Source of the DNA: Myxococcus xanthus
Lineage (GTDB): Bacteria; Myxococcota; Myxococcia; Myxococcales; Myxococcaceae
DNA length: 64,000 nt
Direction of reading: 5' to 3'
Assembly: GCF_006402735.1 (NCBI RefSeq)
Contig: NZ_CP017174.1
Location: 5,521,001-5,585,000 of the forward strand
In this document: in pieces, positions 7,446-16,114 of the stretch
Layout: the number at the start of each line of letters is the position of its first letter
Numbering within the stretch: the stretch's first letter is position 1
Position numbers and translations under genes: made by a program
Notes under the pieces: model-generated
Told to the model about the DNA's origin: nothing
Databases searched by the model: none
Seen by the model: the letters and a program-made list of their open reading frames with translations, nothing else

Positions 7446-8790
7446 AGCCGTCCTTCGTCGCTTCGGCATTGGCCTCCGCCGAGCTGCCTTCGACGGGCGT
7501 CGGCGTCTCGCCGGGCTCGTTGGGCTTCTGGCCCGGAAGCAGCTCCGCGAAGCCTTGCCGCTCCGGATGAGGCTTGAAGCCCGCTTCGACTCGCCACTCG
7601 TCGAAGGTGAAGGCGCTCGGGAGCGTCCCCATCACCCGCAGCCGGTGCTCACGGTCGGCAGGCACGGGGGAGTCGTAGGAGAGAAGCACGTCGTCTTCGA
7701 AGCGGGGTGCCAGGTGCTTTTGCATCGAGGCCAGGAAGACCTCTGCACGCGGCTTCGTCGCCTGTTCGGCAAGGTGCTCCCGCGCCGCGTAGCTGGTCGC
7801 CTTGTTGCTGCTCGTCACGTCGCCCACAATCTCCGGCGGCACCCGGTACACCATCCGCACGAAGTCCATGAGGAAGCGGCGCAGGTCGACGAGCTGCATG
7901 TCGCGGAACGGCGTGTCGAGCCGAGCAAACGTCGTCCGCCCGCTCGTAATCATCACCCGGCCTGCGTTGGCGGGGCCCCCGTACTCACGCGCGAGCGACT
8001 CTTTGAAGGCCCTCGCGGGCCCGGCCTGCGACTCGTTGAAGCCCTCAATCGCGATGACGGCGCCCGGGAGCATGTTGTTGAAGAAGGCGTTCTTTGTGAA
8101 GCGCGCGGCATGCTCGTCCGTGTCGACTTCGTCGCCCAGCGAGTAGGCGATGCCGATACCGCGGCCGAGCGGGTCAGCCGGGTTCAGGCGCTTCACGTAG
8201 ATGACGCTCGCCGCAGGCAGGAGGAACGTCCGTCCGCCAGCGGCCACCGTGTATGTGCGCTCCGACTTCGGCTTGCTCAGGTCCGGCAGTGCGAGGACGC
8301 AATCGGGCGGCACCGGCCACAGGCCCACGGGCACGCCCGCCAGCTCTTCGACGACGGCGAAGAACTCGCCCGTCAAGTCATAGTGAAGACAGAAGAGCTT
8401 CGCGAAGTCGCGGCCCGTCATGTAGTCGTTCGGGTCCGCCAGCAGCCGCAGCAGCGGATGGTCGGGCAGCTCCACCGCGTCCCCCGTCTCGACGAGCGAC
8501 TTCAACCGCTCCCGGCGCACGTCGCCACAGGCCCGCCGCAGCGACACGTCGACCAGCGTCTTCCGCGTCGTAGGGTCCTGCCGCGTGAAGGCCCGCCACG
8601 TCACGTCCGCGAAGGCATCGCCCACCGTGTCGACGATAGTGCCGAGCCACGGCATCTCGGCGTAGGCCGCGAGCAGCGCGGGCACCTCCCGGCGCGGCGG
8701 GGCCGAAGCCCAGCGGCTCAGCTCTAGCCCCGTTCCCTTGCGCTTGCTGCTCCCGCGAAACGCGGCGCGCATCCTGTCCAACATCCCCAT
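7444..8790 (-). CDS. Portal protein, HK97 family
   Basis: The 448-residue protein starts at ATG 8790 (MGMLDRMRAAFRGSSKRKG); the frame extends further but that part lies inside the terminase gene and is low-complexity. Portal hallmarks include ADPNDYMTGRDFAKLFCLHYDLTGEF, VIYVKRLNPADPLGRG and the stem/clip region MVYRVPPEIVGDVTSSNK. The portal is the dodecameric DNA channel at the capsid vertex. The gene lies between the large terminase and the protease, the canonical order. Confidence 0.85.
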   Translation of the reverse strand: MGMLDRMRAAFRGSSKRKGTGLELSRWASAPPRREVPALLAAYAEMPWLGTIVDTVGDAFADVTWRAFTRQDPTTRKTLVDVSLRRACGDVRRERLKSLVETGDAVELPDHPLLRLLADPNDYMTGRDFAKLFCLHYDLTGEFFAVVEELAGVPVGLWPVPPDCVLALPDLSKPKSERTYTVAAGGRTFLLPAASVIYVKRLNPADPLGRGIGIAYSLGDEVDTDEHAARFTKNAFFNNMLPGAVIAIEGFNESQAGPARAFKESLAREYGGPANAGRVMITSGRTTFARLDTPFRDMQLVDLRRFLMDFVRMVYRVPPEIVGDVTSSNKATSYAAREHLAEQATKPRAEVFLASMQKHLAPRFEDDVLLSYDSPVPADREHRLRVMGTLPSAFTFDEWRVEAGFKPHPERQGFAELLPGQKPNEPGETPTPVEGSSAEANAEATKDG

Positions 8791-8798
8791 GGAGAACC

Positions 8799-10214
8799 TC
8801 ACACCGCAAAGAACTGTTCGACGAAGACAAGGTCGTGAACGCCCCAACAGAAGGCGTCGGCCCTGTCGTCGCGACGCCCGTTGATGCCGGTGAACTTGCT
8901 GAGCTGCGCTTCGAGCTTCGGGAACGTCCCGACGAACTCGACGCGGCCCGCTTCGGCCAGGGCAGACACCGGCTCGGCGCGCTTGCTCTTCGCGCTCGTC
9001 GCCCGCACGGGCTTCACGTTGACGCTGACGCCCATCTCGCCCGCGACGGTGCTGATGAGCGTTTCCACCATCTCCCCGCCCGTGTTCACCTCGACGACGA
9101 GCGCGTCGCATCCCCATTCGAGATAGGCCCGAATGGCCGTCGTCGCCCACTCGCGGGGACTGGCCCGGCGCGACAGGTCGGCCAGCACCGAAACGCGCTT
9201 GAGCGGCACCCCGTCGGCCCCGAAGAGCACGCTCGACTTGCACCCCTGCACGATGATGCCCGTTTCGTCCGAGCCGGTTTCGCTCGTCGGGCTTGGGTCC
9301 ACGCTGACGATGCGCCTGTCGAGCTGCTGCGCGTACTCGTGCGGGTCGGCCTCCACACGTCCCCACTTCGCCGAGCCGAAGATGGCCCCGGGCACGTCGA
9401 AGAGCAGACGCCCGAGAACCTCTTGCTGTCCCCAGCGGGTGTTCGCCAGCGCCCGCATGTTGGCCACGGCCGACGGCGCCAGGTTCGCGAAGTTACTCAG
9501 CGAAGAGCCAGTGCGAAGCACCACGCCCGGCTTGAGCTCCTGCGTCTCCGCGTTCGCGAAAAGCAGCTCCTCAATCTTCTTCAGTGGGCGCGGCGTCCCG
9601 GTGAGGAGGAGCTGCGGCGGGTCCTCTCGCGAGCCGATGCGCAGCACTAGCGGCAATTGGTCGACCGCCGCCATGTCGTGTTTCCACGAAGCAGGCTCGT
9701 CGCCCCAGCCCCATCCAGCATTCGGCCCGCGCAGCCGGTCGGGCTTATCCGCCGAGTAGCAGATGGCATAGACGCCGTTGGGCCACGTCACCCGGCGCTT
9801 GCTGGGCTCGTACTTGGGCGTGAACCAGGGGGGCGACAGGGCGAGGATGCCGGACGCCCCGCGAATCATCGTGTCGCGCACGTCCGCCGCCGTCGGGCCG
9901 ATGAGGGCCCCGACGCTCTTCGCCTGCCACGCCTTTTTGATGACCCACCGCGCGCCGCACCACGTCTTCCCGAAGCCGCGTCCGGCCATGACGAAGCACG
10001 TCGAGAACCTGTCCGGGGGCGACTGCTCGCGCCGCGCCCAGAAGTCGAGGTCGTAGACGAGCAGCTCGACTTCCTTGTCGTCGAGCCCGCCGAAGAGCTT
10101 CGCGAGCTGAGCGCGGGAGCCGGCCGTTTGCACCATCCGGGACGCGGGGGACTCGTGCGGCGCGAGTCCCTCGGCGAACTTCCCCCAGGCGCCCTTCGAC
10201 AGAAGTCTACGCAT
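8799..10214 (-). CDS. terL: Terminase large subunit
   Basis: Start chosen at ATG 10214 (MRRLLSKGAWGKFAEG), which overlaps the small-subunit stop by 8 nt; the frame extends to 10310 without support. The ATPase domain has Walker A MAGRGFGKT at residues 76-84 and an acidic Walker B pair in GWGWGDEPA (D172, E173). The nuclease half starts at about IVSVDPSPT (D306) and ends with DDRADAFCWGV, the late acidic motif of the RNase H-like fold. It would cleave concatemers and drive packaging. At 471 residues it is of usual size. Confidence 0.85.
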   Translation of the reverse strand: MRRLLSKGAWGKFAEGLAPHESPASRMVQTAGSRAQLAKLFGGLDDKEVELLVYDLDFWARREQSPPDRFSTCFVMAGRGFGKTWCGARWVIKKAWQAKSVGALIGPTAADVRDTMIRGASGILALSPPWFTPKYEPSKRRVTWPNGVYAICYSADKPDRLRGPNAGWGWGDEPASWKHDMAAVDQLPLVLRIGSREDPPQLLLTGTPRPLKKIEELLFANAETQELKPGVVLRTGSSLSNFANLAPSAVANMRALANTRWGQQEVLGRLLFDVPGAIFGSAKWGRVEADPHEYAQQLDRRIVSVDPSPTSETGSDETGIIVQGCKSSVLFGADGVPLKRVSVLADLSRRASPREWATTAIRAYLEWGCDALVVEVNTGGEMVETLISTVAGEMGVSVNVKPVRATSAKSKRAEPVSALAEAGRVEFVGTFPKLEAQLSKFTGINGRRDDRADAFCWGVHDLVFVEQFFAV

Positions 10215-10683
10215 CGCTCGCCCCCGTGTCTTCGAGCTGCTCGGACGTGGCGGCTTCGGCAGGGGCGGAGGCGGGCAGTTCGTCCGGGAGGAACTTCCCC
10301 AGCCGGTCAATCAGCAACTCGCGCAGGGCGGCAGTGTCGGCGGACTGGTCCTCGGGGCTCTTCGCCTCGACGTTGTCGCGGCGGCCGTACAGCTCTGGGA
10401 AGCGGCGGCTCAAGAGCCACTGGACGTGCTTGGGGTTCGTCGTCGCGGCGGCCTGGAGCGTCTCCGTAGCGGACTGCATGAACTCCGCTTCGGCCCGGTT
10501 CACTGCGACGAAGAACTCGCGGTAGAGCCCTCGCGGTTCGCTCGCGCCACGGTGGAACCAACGGGAGATGGTCTGCTCGTCGACGCCCACGAGGCCAGCC
10601 GCAGCACGGCGAAACAGGCCCGACCTCAAGTGGTCGCAGATTAGACTTTGAACCTCGGGGGTCAGTTTGGTCGGTCTAGCCAC
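10207..10683 (-). CDS. terS: Terminase small subunit
   Basis: A 158-residue protein beginning GTG at 10683 (reads MARPTKLTPEVQSLICDHLRSG). The N-terminal half is a helix-turn-helix (RRAAAGLVGVDEQTISRWFHRG), as expected for the DNA-recognition subunit of the packaging motor. A middle helical oligomerisation segment (FFVAVNRAEAEFMQSATETLQ) and an acidic C-terminus follow. The GTG lies exactly 7 nt past the -10 of promoter copy 3, with no Shine-Dalgarno at usual spacing, so it may be translated from a leaderless mRNA. Confidence 0.8.
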   Translation of the reverse strand: MARPTKLTPEVQSLICDHLRSGLFRRAAAGLVGVDEQTISRWFHRGASEPRGLYREFFVAVNRAEAEFMQSATETLQAAATTNPKHVQWLLSRRFPELYGRRDNVEAKSPEDQSADTAALRELLIDRLGKFLPDELPASAPAEAATSEQLEDTGASDA

Positions 10684-10689
10684 ACACGG

Positions 10690-10718
10690 TAAATGCGTGC
10701 GGTTTCACGGACTTTTTC
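10690..10718 (-). promoter_or_regulatory. Repeated prophage promoter element, copy 3
   Basis: Minus strand: CCGCACGCATTTA (10702-10690) is a perfect match. The -35 position (10718-10713) reads GAAAAA, the least conserved of the nine. The last -10 base is 7 nt before the GTG of TerS. The remaining gap up to 10889 shows no gene. Confidence 0.6.
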
Positions 10719-10888
10719 ATGGGGAGCGCCCAACAAAACGCACCGGCCCCGGTTTTTTATCGAAGTTTTTCAAACGTGTGGGACCGCCGAGCAAGCCAGG
10801 AATCCGCCGCAGACAGAAAATCCGAGCCGGGGGGCCCCTCCCAGGCCATTTCACTCCGGCTGCAATCCCATTCCACATGCAGTGACTG

Positions 10889-11197
10889 TCATTGCATGGC
10901 ACGAATTCGCGCGTCACACGCAGGCACAACGATACACCGCGCATTCCAGCTACGGCGCCACCCGCCATCGGGTGCCTGTCGCTCGACAACGGCTAGCCTT
11001 CCTTCACCCCGCCGGAGCTGCACGCCGCACAGGTCGCAACGAGCGCCGTAGAAGTTTCGCCGACGCGTGGCTTCCACGTCCGCACATGCCGCGTGTCGAG
11101 CGCCGACGGTGCGCTCGTAGGTGATGACCTCGCCCCGTTCGATGGGCAGAGAGCACGCGGCACAGAGCCCCCTTCGGTTCGCGACGACGACGGGCAC
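10889..11197 (-). CDS. Small multi-cysteine zinc-binding protein
   Basis: This 102-residue protein reads from a GTG at 11197, 1 nt after the sigma-like gene's stop, so it is co-transcribed with it. It contains two treble-clef-like halves: C12-x2-C15 with H35/C38, and C54-x2-C57 with C87/C92 (numbering from the GTG). Spacing of the pairs suggests a zinc ribbon or HNH-like scaffold, but I see no clear nuclease His-Asn-His. It may be a transcription accessory factor given its operon partner. Function unknown. Confidence 0.55.
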   Translation of the reverse strand: MPVVVANRRGLCAACSLPIERGEVITYERTVGARHAACADVEATRRRNFYGARCDLCGVQLRRGEGRLAVVERQAPDGGWRRSWNARCIVVPACDARIRAMQ

Positions 11198-11198
11198 G

Positions 11199-12116
11199 CT
11201 ACATCCCCAGGGTGGCCATCCGCTCGCGCAGTTCGGCCAGCGCACGCGCGAGCATCCGGTCGACTCGGCTCTTCGGCGCGCCCCATGCTTCCGCCACGGA
11301 GCGCACCGACTGCGCCGGGCGGTTGAGGCCGAAGACGCGGGACACCAGCTCTCGTCGCTCGGGAGACAACTGCCTCACGGCCTCGAACACGAGGGCTCGA
11401 CGTTCCGACGACAGCAACTCCGCCTCGGGCGTGTCCCCGTCGGGCTCCAGGCACGACATCTCGCGGAGTGCGGACTCCAACTCGTCGACCCACGAGTCAT
11501 CGGCCGAAGCACCGTCCGAGAAATGAGACGGTATGTCCATGCGGTGGACGCGGACGACGTTGCCTTCGTTGCTGTGGATTGAACGCACGGTGCGACGCTT
11601 GTGCGCGCCGTCACTCAGGTGGACGTCGGTGCCGTGCATGCGCGCGTACTGTTCGCAAGCAGCCCGAGCCCGGAAGTAGGCAACCTGGCCGAACGACTGA
11701 CGCCCCCTCGTGGCGTCGTACTTGGACACTGCGCGAAGCACCGCCATTGCGGCAACTTGCGAGAGGTCATCAGGCGACAGCGAGCCCGCGATGGGCAAGA
11801 GGGCCCCGACGATGCGGCGGATGATTGGCCTCATGGAATCGAGCAACTCAGCGGACAGTCGTCGCTCCAGCGCGGCGTTGCCGCTCTCGCGGGCCGACAG
11901 GATGCGGGACACGAGTTCGGATTGCCGGGCCGCCCGGAGGCCATACTCACTGTGTGAAACATGATTTTTCGTGCTTCCCTTGCGACACATTGCTGCGTGA
12001 GACATCGCCCCAACAGAAGCATGCCGCATGCCGACTACGCTCGATTCACAGACAGTCTCAGCCACGGCGCCTCTACGCTCTCGCGGTTGGGCTGCGCGTC
12101 GACGCCCCATCGGCAC
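11199..12116 (-). CDS. Phage-encoded sigma70-like factor
   Basis: From a GTG at 12116 (an ATG at 12110 is equally possible) the product is about 305 residues. A region 2-like helix set at about residues 113-160 contains SPDDLSQVAAMAVLRAVSKYD. A region 4-like HTH at the C-terminus contains LSPERRELVSRVFGL and SVRSVAEAWGAPKSRV. The pattern fits a small sigma70-family factor with regions 2 and 4. Promoter copy 4 is directly upstream, so it may drive its own synthesis. It heads the leftward arm, and a role in prophage gene expression is inferred. Confidence 0.7.
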   Translation of the reverse strand: MPMGRRRAAQPRERRGAVAETVCESSVVGMRHASVGAMSHAAMCRKGSTKNHVSHSEYGLRAARQSELVSRILSARESGNAALERRLSAELLDSMRPIIRRIVGALLPIAGSLSPDDLSQVAAMAVLRAVSKYDATRGRQSFGQVAYFRARAACEQYARMHGTDVHLSDGAHKRRTVRSIHSNEGNVVRVHRMDIPSHFSDGASADDSWVDELESALREMSCLEPDGDTPEAELLSSERRALVFEAVRQLSPERRELVSRVFGLNRPAQSVRSVAEAWGAPKSRVDRMLARALAELRERMATLGM

Positions 12117-12132
12117 GCAGTCGTTCTCCGCG

Positions 12133-12161
12133 TAAATGCGTGTGGCTTCCGCGAATGGCTC
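12133..12161 (-). promoter_or_regulatory. Repeated prophage promoter element, copy 4
   Basis: Minus strand: GAGCCA (12161-12156), 10 nt, CCACACGCATTTA (12145-12133). It sits 16 nt before the GTG of the sigma-like gene, with a GCGGAG Shine-Dalgarno-like stretch between, so this copy would give a short-leadered message. Confidence 0.7.
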
Positions 12162-12356
12162 GGCGCGAGCGCCCCGACAGTGCGTCAGCGGGAACAAGGC
12201 CGAAAAGGTCTCGCGTATATATCCCTAGGACATGCTCATCTCATATGCGTACACATCCCCCTTATTCTTACTCCTACATCTTCTTTGGCTTAGGGAGTTA
12301 TACAGAGGGGGTCTGCCGACTTGATGCTTGCCAGCGCGAACAAAAATCCGCCGCGT
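12162..12356 (+). other. Divergent control region between prophage arms
   Basis: This roughly 195-nt stretch lies between promoter copies 4 (leftward) and 5 (rightward). It carries no gene. It is much AT-richer than its surroundings (for example CGTATATATCCC at about 12214 and a pyrimidine-rich run at about 12259-12290). That would suit an early-control or replication-origin region, but no repeat set or repressor gene was seen to confirm either. Confidence 0.4.
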
Positions 12357-12385
12357 GAGCCACCGCCAGAATCCGCACGCATTTA
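12357..12385 (+). promoter_or_regulatory. Repeated prophage promoter element, copy 5
   Basis: GAGCCA (12357-12362), 10 nt, CCGCACGCATTTA (12373-12385), 17-bp spacer. The GTG start of the VapE-like gene is at 12392, exactly where +1 is expected, predicting a leaderless mRNA. Confidence 0.75.
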
Positions 12386-12391
12386 CCGGGG

Positions 12392-14764
12392 GTGACTACA
12401 ACACACCAACTTTCCACGCCGCGCCCCCCCGATGCCGCCCCCCTCGCCCGCCACGGCGCCCCCGTGCGCGTCGCGCTCTATGAGAACGCCCAGGACATCG
12501 CCCCCAAGGGCGTCGACCTGTCCTGGCCCGAGCTGTCAGCAAAGCTCACTGCCCACCGTCGCAGCCAGTGCCCCACGTCCCCGTGCGTCCGGGGCTGCCC
12601 CGCGAAAAATGGCCCCGCCTGGAGCCCTGTCGACATCGTCGAGCGACGCCGCTCGGAGAACGTGCGCGCCGTCACCGTGGCCGTCTTCGACCTGGACCAC
12701 CTGACAGCGGCGCAGCTCGCGTGCCTCGACGCCGTCGAGCGCCACGGGCTCGCCTTCGCCGTCCACTCGACGCACAGCAACCGCCCACCCGACGACTACT
12801 GCCTGCGGCTGGTGATGCCGTTGTCCCGCCCCGTGCTGCCGCGCGAGTGGCCGTCCGTGCGCGAGGCCGCAATCCGCGTGCTCGGACTCCCCGCCGACCC
12901 CGCCACGAAGGACCTGGCGCGCATCTACTACCTGCCGGATTCGCCCGTGGGAGTCGAGCCGTTCGCCCTCAGTGGCGAGGGAGCGCCCTTGGACGTCGAC
13001 GCGCTGCTCGACGTGGCCCGTTCGGGGCTGCCCGCCCATGCCCAGCCATCCGCGCCCGTTGGGGCGCCTGCCGACCTCTACGAGCTGCGGGCCCTCCTGC
13101 GGCGCATCCGGAAGCCCGAGCACGTCGCCATCATCCGCCGAGCCCTTGCCGGTGAGCCCCTGGCCCCCGTTGGCGGGCAAGACAACGCCCTGAACGCCCT
13201 CATGTCGTGCGCCGCCTTCGTCCTGCCGCTCAGCACGCCCGAGTCGGCCGTCGTCGAGCTGTTCCGCGCGTCCTTCGGCGCCACGGACTGGCGGGAAGGG
13301 ACGGAGCACCTGTGCGAGCAAGCCCTCTTGAAGCTGCGTCGTCACCGCGAGCGACGGAAGGCCCGTGACGAGGGACGGCTCGCGGAGAACGAAGCCATCT
13401 GGAATTCGCTCGGCGGCAAGGCCCCGGAGGCTCCCTCACCGGACGAACCCGGCAGGGAGGAAGACGCCCCCAACCCCGACGACTGGATGAGCAAGCTCGC
13501 GCTCGACCCGGGCAAGGACGGCACGAACAAGATTCGCAACAGCGAGGCGAACGTATTCGCCGTGCTGCTCAACTCCCCCGAGTGGCGCGGCGTGCTCCGC
13601 TTCAACGAGAGTACCAAGCAGCTTGAGATTGAGGGCGGGCCGCTCGGAATCAATCCAGACCTGGAGACGCTCGACGTGCTCGTCGCCAACTGGATTCAGC
13701 AGAGCAGCTACGGCCACCTCGGCTTGCGTCCCAAGGCGCTGACTGTCTCGCAGCAGATTCTCGCCGTGGCGAGGCGCAACAGCTATGACCCCGTCGCCGA
13801 GTACCTGGGGGGACTCGTCTGGGACGGCACGCCGCGACTCGACGGCATGCTTGCCACGTACTTCGGCGCGAGGGGTGAGCCTGGATACCTGCGGGCCGTC
13901 GGCGCGAAGTTCGCCATCTCCGCTGTCGCGCGTGCCCTGCGCCCCGGGAGCAAGGTCGACACCGTCATGATTCTTGAAGGCCCCCAGGGGCTTCGGAAGT
14001 CGACCGCGTTCCGCATCCTCGGAGGTCGCTACTTCACCGACGCGTACATCGACGTGACGAACAAGGACAGCGCGATGCTGGCCTCTCAGTATTGGCTCAT
14101 CGAACTGGCCGAGCTGACCACCTTCCGGAAGTCCGAAGACCAAGCCCTCAAGGCATTCATCACCAGGACGGAAGACACCTACCGGCCGCCCTACGGACGC
14201 ACCAACGTGAAGTCCCCGCGCCGCTGCGTGTTCGTCGGAACCACGAACGAGGATGACTACCTGAGAGACCCCACCGGGCATCGGCGTTTTTGGCCGGTGA
14301 AGTGCAGCCACATCGACACGGATGCCCTCGCAAGGGACAGGGACCAAATCTGGGCGGAAGCAGTCGTGCGCTTCCAACAAGGCGAGTCGTGGTGGCTCAC
14401 GTCTGAAGAAGCGGCGGGAGCCGAGCAGCAAGCCGCCCTCCGCGCAGAGAACTACGGGGACAGCCGGAAGGAAGTCATCTTGCGCTGGCTTCTGGAGATG
14501 CCCGCCGACAAGCGCCCCAACGACGTGACGATTCTCCATGTCGGCGTCGAAGCATTCGCCCTTCACCCCGCCCAGGTCGACCCGCGCATCTCCCGAGAGA
14601 TTGGGGCGGCCCTGAAGGCGCTGCACTTCACCCGTGGCCAGCGTCGGATGGGGGACGGGACTCGGCCGCTCGTCTACTACGTCCCGGATGAGCTGAAGAA
14701 CGCGCCCATGGAGAAGCGCGGCGAGCGGCATGCTGGGTTTGGCCCCCCTGCCGGTTACGGGTGA
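12392..14764 (+). CDS. VapE-type primase/helicase for prophage replication
   Basis: A 790-residue protein from GTG 12392. Residues about 90-210 hold FDLDHLTAAQL and ATKDLARIYYLP, consistent with a PrimPol-like or primase-associated domain. Residues about 465-700 are a virulence-associated E (VapE) superfamily 3-type ATPase: EYLGGLVWDGTPRLDGML, Walker A GPQGLRKST at about residue 530, YWLIELAEL as Walker B, and DPTGHRRFWPV. The protein would unwind and prime at the phage origin. Its stop overlaps promoter copy 6. A middle linker (about 320-370) is Pro/Glu-rich. Confidence 0.8.
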   Translation: MTTTHQLSTPRPPDAAPLARHGAPVRVALYENAQDIAPKGVDLSWPELSAKLTAHRRSQCPTSPCVRGCPAKNGPAWSPVDIVERRRSENVRAVTVAVFDLDHLTAAQLACLDAVERHGLAFAVHSTHSNRPPDDYCLRLVMPLSRPVLPREWPSVREAAIRVLGLPADPATKDLARIYYLPDSPVGVEPFALSGEGAPLDVDALLDVARSGLPAHAQPSAPVGAPADLYELRALLRRIRKPEHVAIIRRALAGEPLAPVGGQDNALNALMSCAAFVLPLSTPESAVVELFRASFGATDWREGTEHLCEQALLKLRRHRERRKARDEGRLAENEAIWNSLGGKAPEAPSPDEPGREEDAPNPDDWMSKLALDPGKDGTNKIRNSEANVFAVLLNSPEWRGVLRFNESTKQLEIEGGPLGINPDLETLDVLVANWIQQSSYGHLGLRPKALTVSQQILAVARRNSYDPVAEYLGGLVWDGTPRLDGMLATYFGARGEPGYLRAVGAKFAISAVARALRPGSKVDTVMILEGPQGLRKSTAFRILGGRYFTDAYIDVTNKDSAMLASQYWLIELAELTTFRKSEDQALKAFITRTEDTYRPPYGRTNVKSPRRCVFVGTTNEDDYLRDPTGHRRFWPVKCSHIDTDALARDRDQIWAEAVVRFQQGESWWLTSEEAAGAEQQAALRAENYGDSRKEVILRWLLEMPADKRPNDVTILHVGVEAFALHPAQVDPRISREIGAALKALHFTRGQRRMGDGTRPLVYYVPDELKNAPMEKRGERHAGFGPPAGYG

Positions 14765-14791
14765 GCCACTCGCGGGAACCGCACGCATTTA
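14763..14791 (+). promoter_or_regulatory. Repeated prophage promoter element, copy 6
   Basis: GAGCCA (14763-14768) overlaps the TGA stop of the VapE-like gene; 10 nt later comes CCGCACGCATTTA (14779-14791). The next GTG start (14798) is 7 nt past the -10, as in copies 3 and 5. Confidence 0.75.
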
Positions 14792-14797
14792 GAGAGG

Positions 14798-16111
14798 GTG
14801 ACGCCTCCCGTCGACCTCTCCAAGCACGGCCCTTCGGTGATTGCCGGGGTCATCCAGCGCCTGAGCGTCTCGCAGCTCAAGCGCCACAAGCTGTGCCCAC
14901 GCGCATGGTTCTTTCAGAAGGTCATGCGCGTCCCCGAGCCCAGCACGGGAGCGCAGCAGGTCGGCACCGAAGGGCACGCCCAGCTTGAGCATTTCCTTGC
15001 GACGGGTGAAGACGTCCTGGGCACGTTCGCGAGGTCAGGCGCCCATCTATTGCCCACGCCCGGCGCTGACTTGCTCGTCGAGCAGCCCCTGAACGGTGAA
15101 CCGCCGCTGACGGCAGGCGGTATCCCTTTCACCGGATTCATCGACCTCGTAGACGCTCGACGGCTCGCCTCTGACGGCGTCCTTCGCATCACCGACCACA
15201 AGTTCACCAGCAACGTCGCGACGAATGCCGCGAGCGCTGAGCAGCTCGCCGACGCCGACACCGAACCCGGCTTGCAGATGGTCGGCTATGGCGCGTGGGC
15301 GCTCAGCCAGGTTGAGCGCTTCCCGGGGCTGCGCACGCTGGAGCTTGAACACCTCTACTACCAGACCCGGGGACAGCGCCTTGCCGCGTCCGTCGTCGCA
15401 ACGGTGCCCGCCGAGCACGTCGAGCGCGAGTGGCAGACAAAGGTCGAGCCCCAGGTCGAAGCGATGAAAGAGCACGCGCAAGCCGCCCGCGCTTCCGACG
15501 TGCCCGCGAACTACGGCCCCGCCTGCGCCAAGTACGGCGGGTGTCCATTCATGGCGAAGTGCCTCACAGGAGAGAACAAGACGATGTCCCTGCGTGACAA
15601 GCTGCTCAACAAGGTCCCCACCATCGACGCCGCGGTCGAGCGCGACGCCCCGGAACTGCCCGCCGTTCTTCCCCCGGACGCGCCCACACCTACGCCAGTG
15701 CAGACGGCCCCAGAGGTCGCCCAGGCCACTGAGCAGCCCGCGCCGAAGCGTCGCGGTCGCCCTCGCAAGGCGGCCGAGCCCGAGCAGCCCAAGGGCGAAA
15801 TGCGCGTGCTCTTCGTCGACTGCATCCCGACGACCTTCGACGGACCGAAGCCCGAGTCGCTTACGAGCTACGTCGACACCATGCATCGCAAGGTGGCCGA
15901 AGCAGGCGGGGTCGACGACGTGCGCTTCGCGGGCTCCGACTCGGCGCTCGGATTCGGCAAGTGGCGCGGGGCGCTGGCAATGGCGGCGCGCGCCGAGCTG
16001 CCCCCGCCCGGCGCCTACTTCGCGCTCGGGGTCGCCCAGTCGGAGCTGATGCAGGTGATTGTCGAAGCTCTCGAAGCCAACTTCGACATGGTCGTTCGAA
16101 GTTTTCGCTAG
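14798..16111 (+). CDS. RecB/Cas4-like PD-(D/E)XK nuclease with AT-hook
   Basis: A 437-residue protein. The N-terminal domain has PD-(D/E)XK motifs: D116 in GFIDLVDA, then ITDHK with D133 and K135. A Cys near the N-terminus (SQLKRHKLCPRAW, C33) and a later cluster (GPACAKYGGCPFMAKC, about 235-250) look like the Fe-S ligands of Cas4/AddB-type nucleases. A basic KRRGRPRKA AT-hook near residue 320 follows a Pro-rich linker, then an uncharacterised C-terminal domain. Likely role: DNA end processing or recombination during phage replication. The GTG start appears leaderless. Confidence 0.7.
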   Translation: MTPPVDLSKHGPSVIAGVIQRLSVSQLKRHKLCPRAWFFQKVMRVPEPSTGAQQVGTEGHAQLEHFLATGEDVLGTFARSGAHLLPTPGADLLVEQPLNGEPPLTAGGIPFTGFIDLVDARRLASDGVLRITDHKFTSNVATNAASAEQLADADTEPGLQMVGYGAWALSQVERFPGLRTLELEHLYYQTRGQRLAASVVATVPAEHVEREWQTKVEPQVEAMKEHAQAARASDVPANYGPACAKYGGCPFMAKCLTGENKTMSLRDKLLNKVPTIDAAVERDAPELPAVLPPDAPTPTPVQTAPEVAQATEQPAPKRRGRPRKAAEPEQPKGEMRVLFVDCIPTTFDGPKPESLTSYVDTMHRKVAEAGGVDDVRFAGSDSALGFGKWRGALAMAARAELPPPGAYFALGVAQSELMQVIVEALEANFDMVVRSFR

Positions 16112-16114
16112 CGC

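Noticed and set aside
8791..9366. N-terminal extension of the portal frame
   Set aside because: Lies inside the terminase gene in another frame; the ATG at 8790 gives a normal portal length.
10741..10770. Terminator-like ACCGGCCCCGGT followed by T-run
   Set aside because: Stem of 5 bp with a 2-nt loop is too small and points against the local transcripts.
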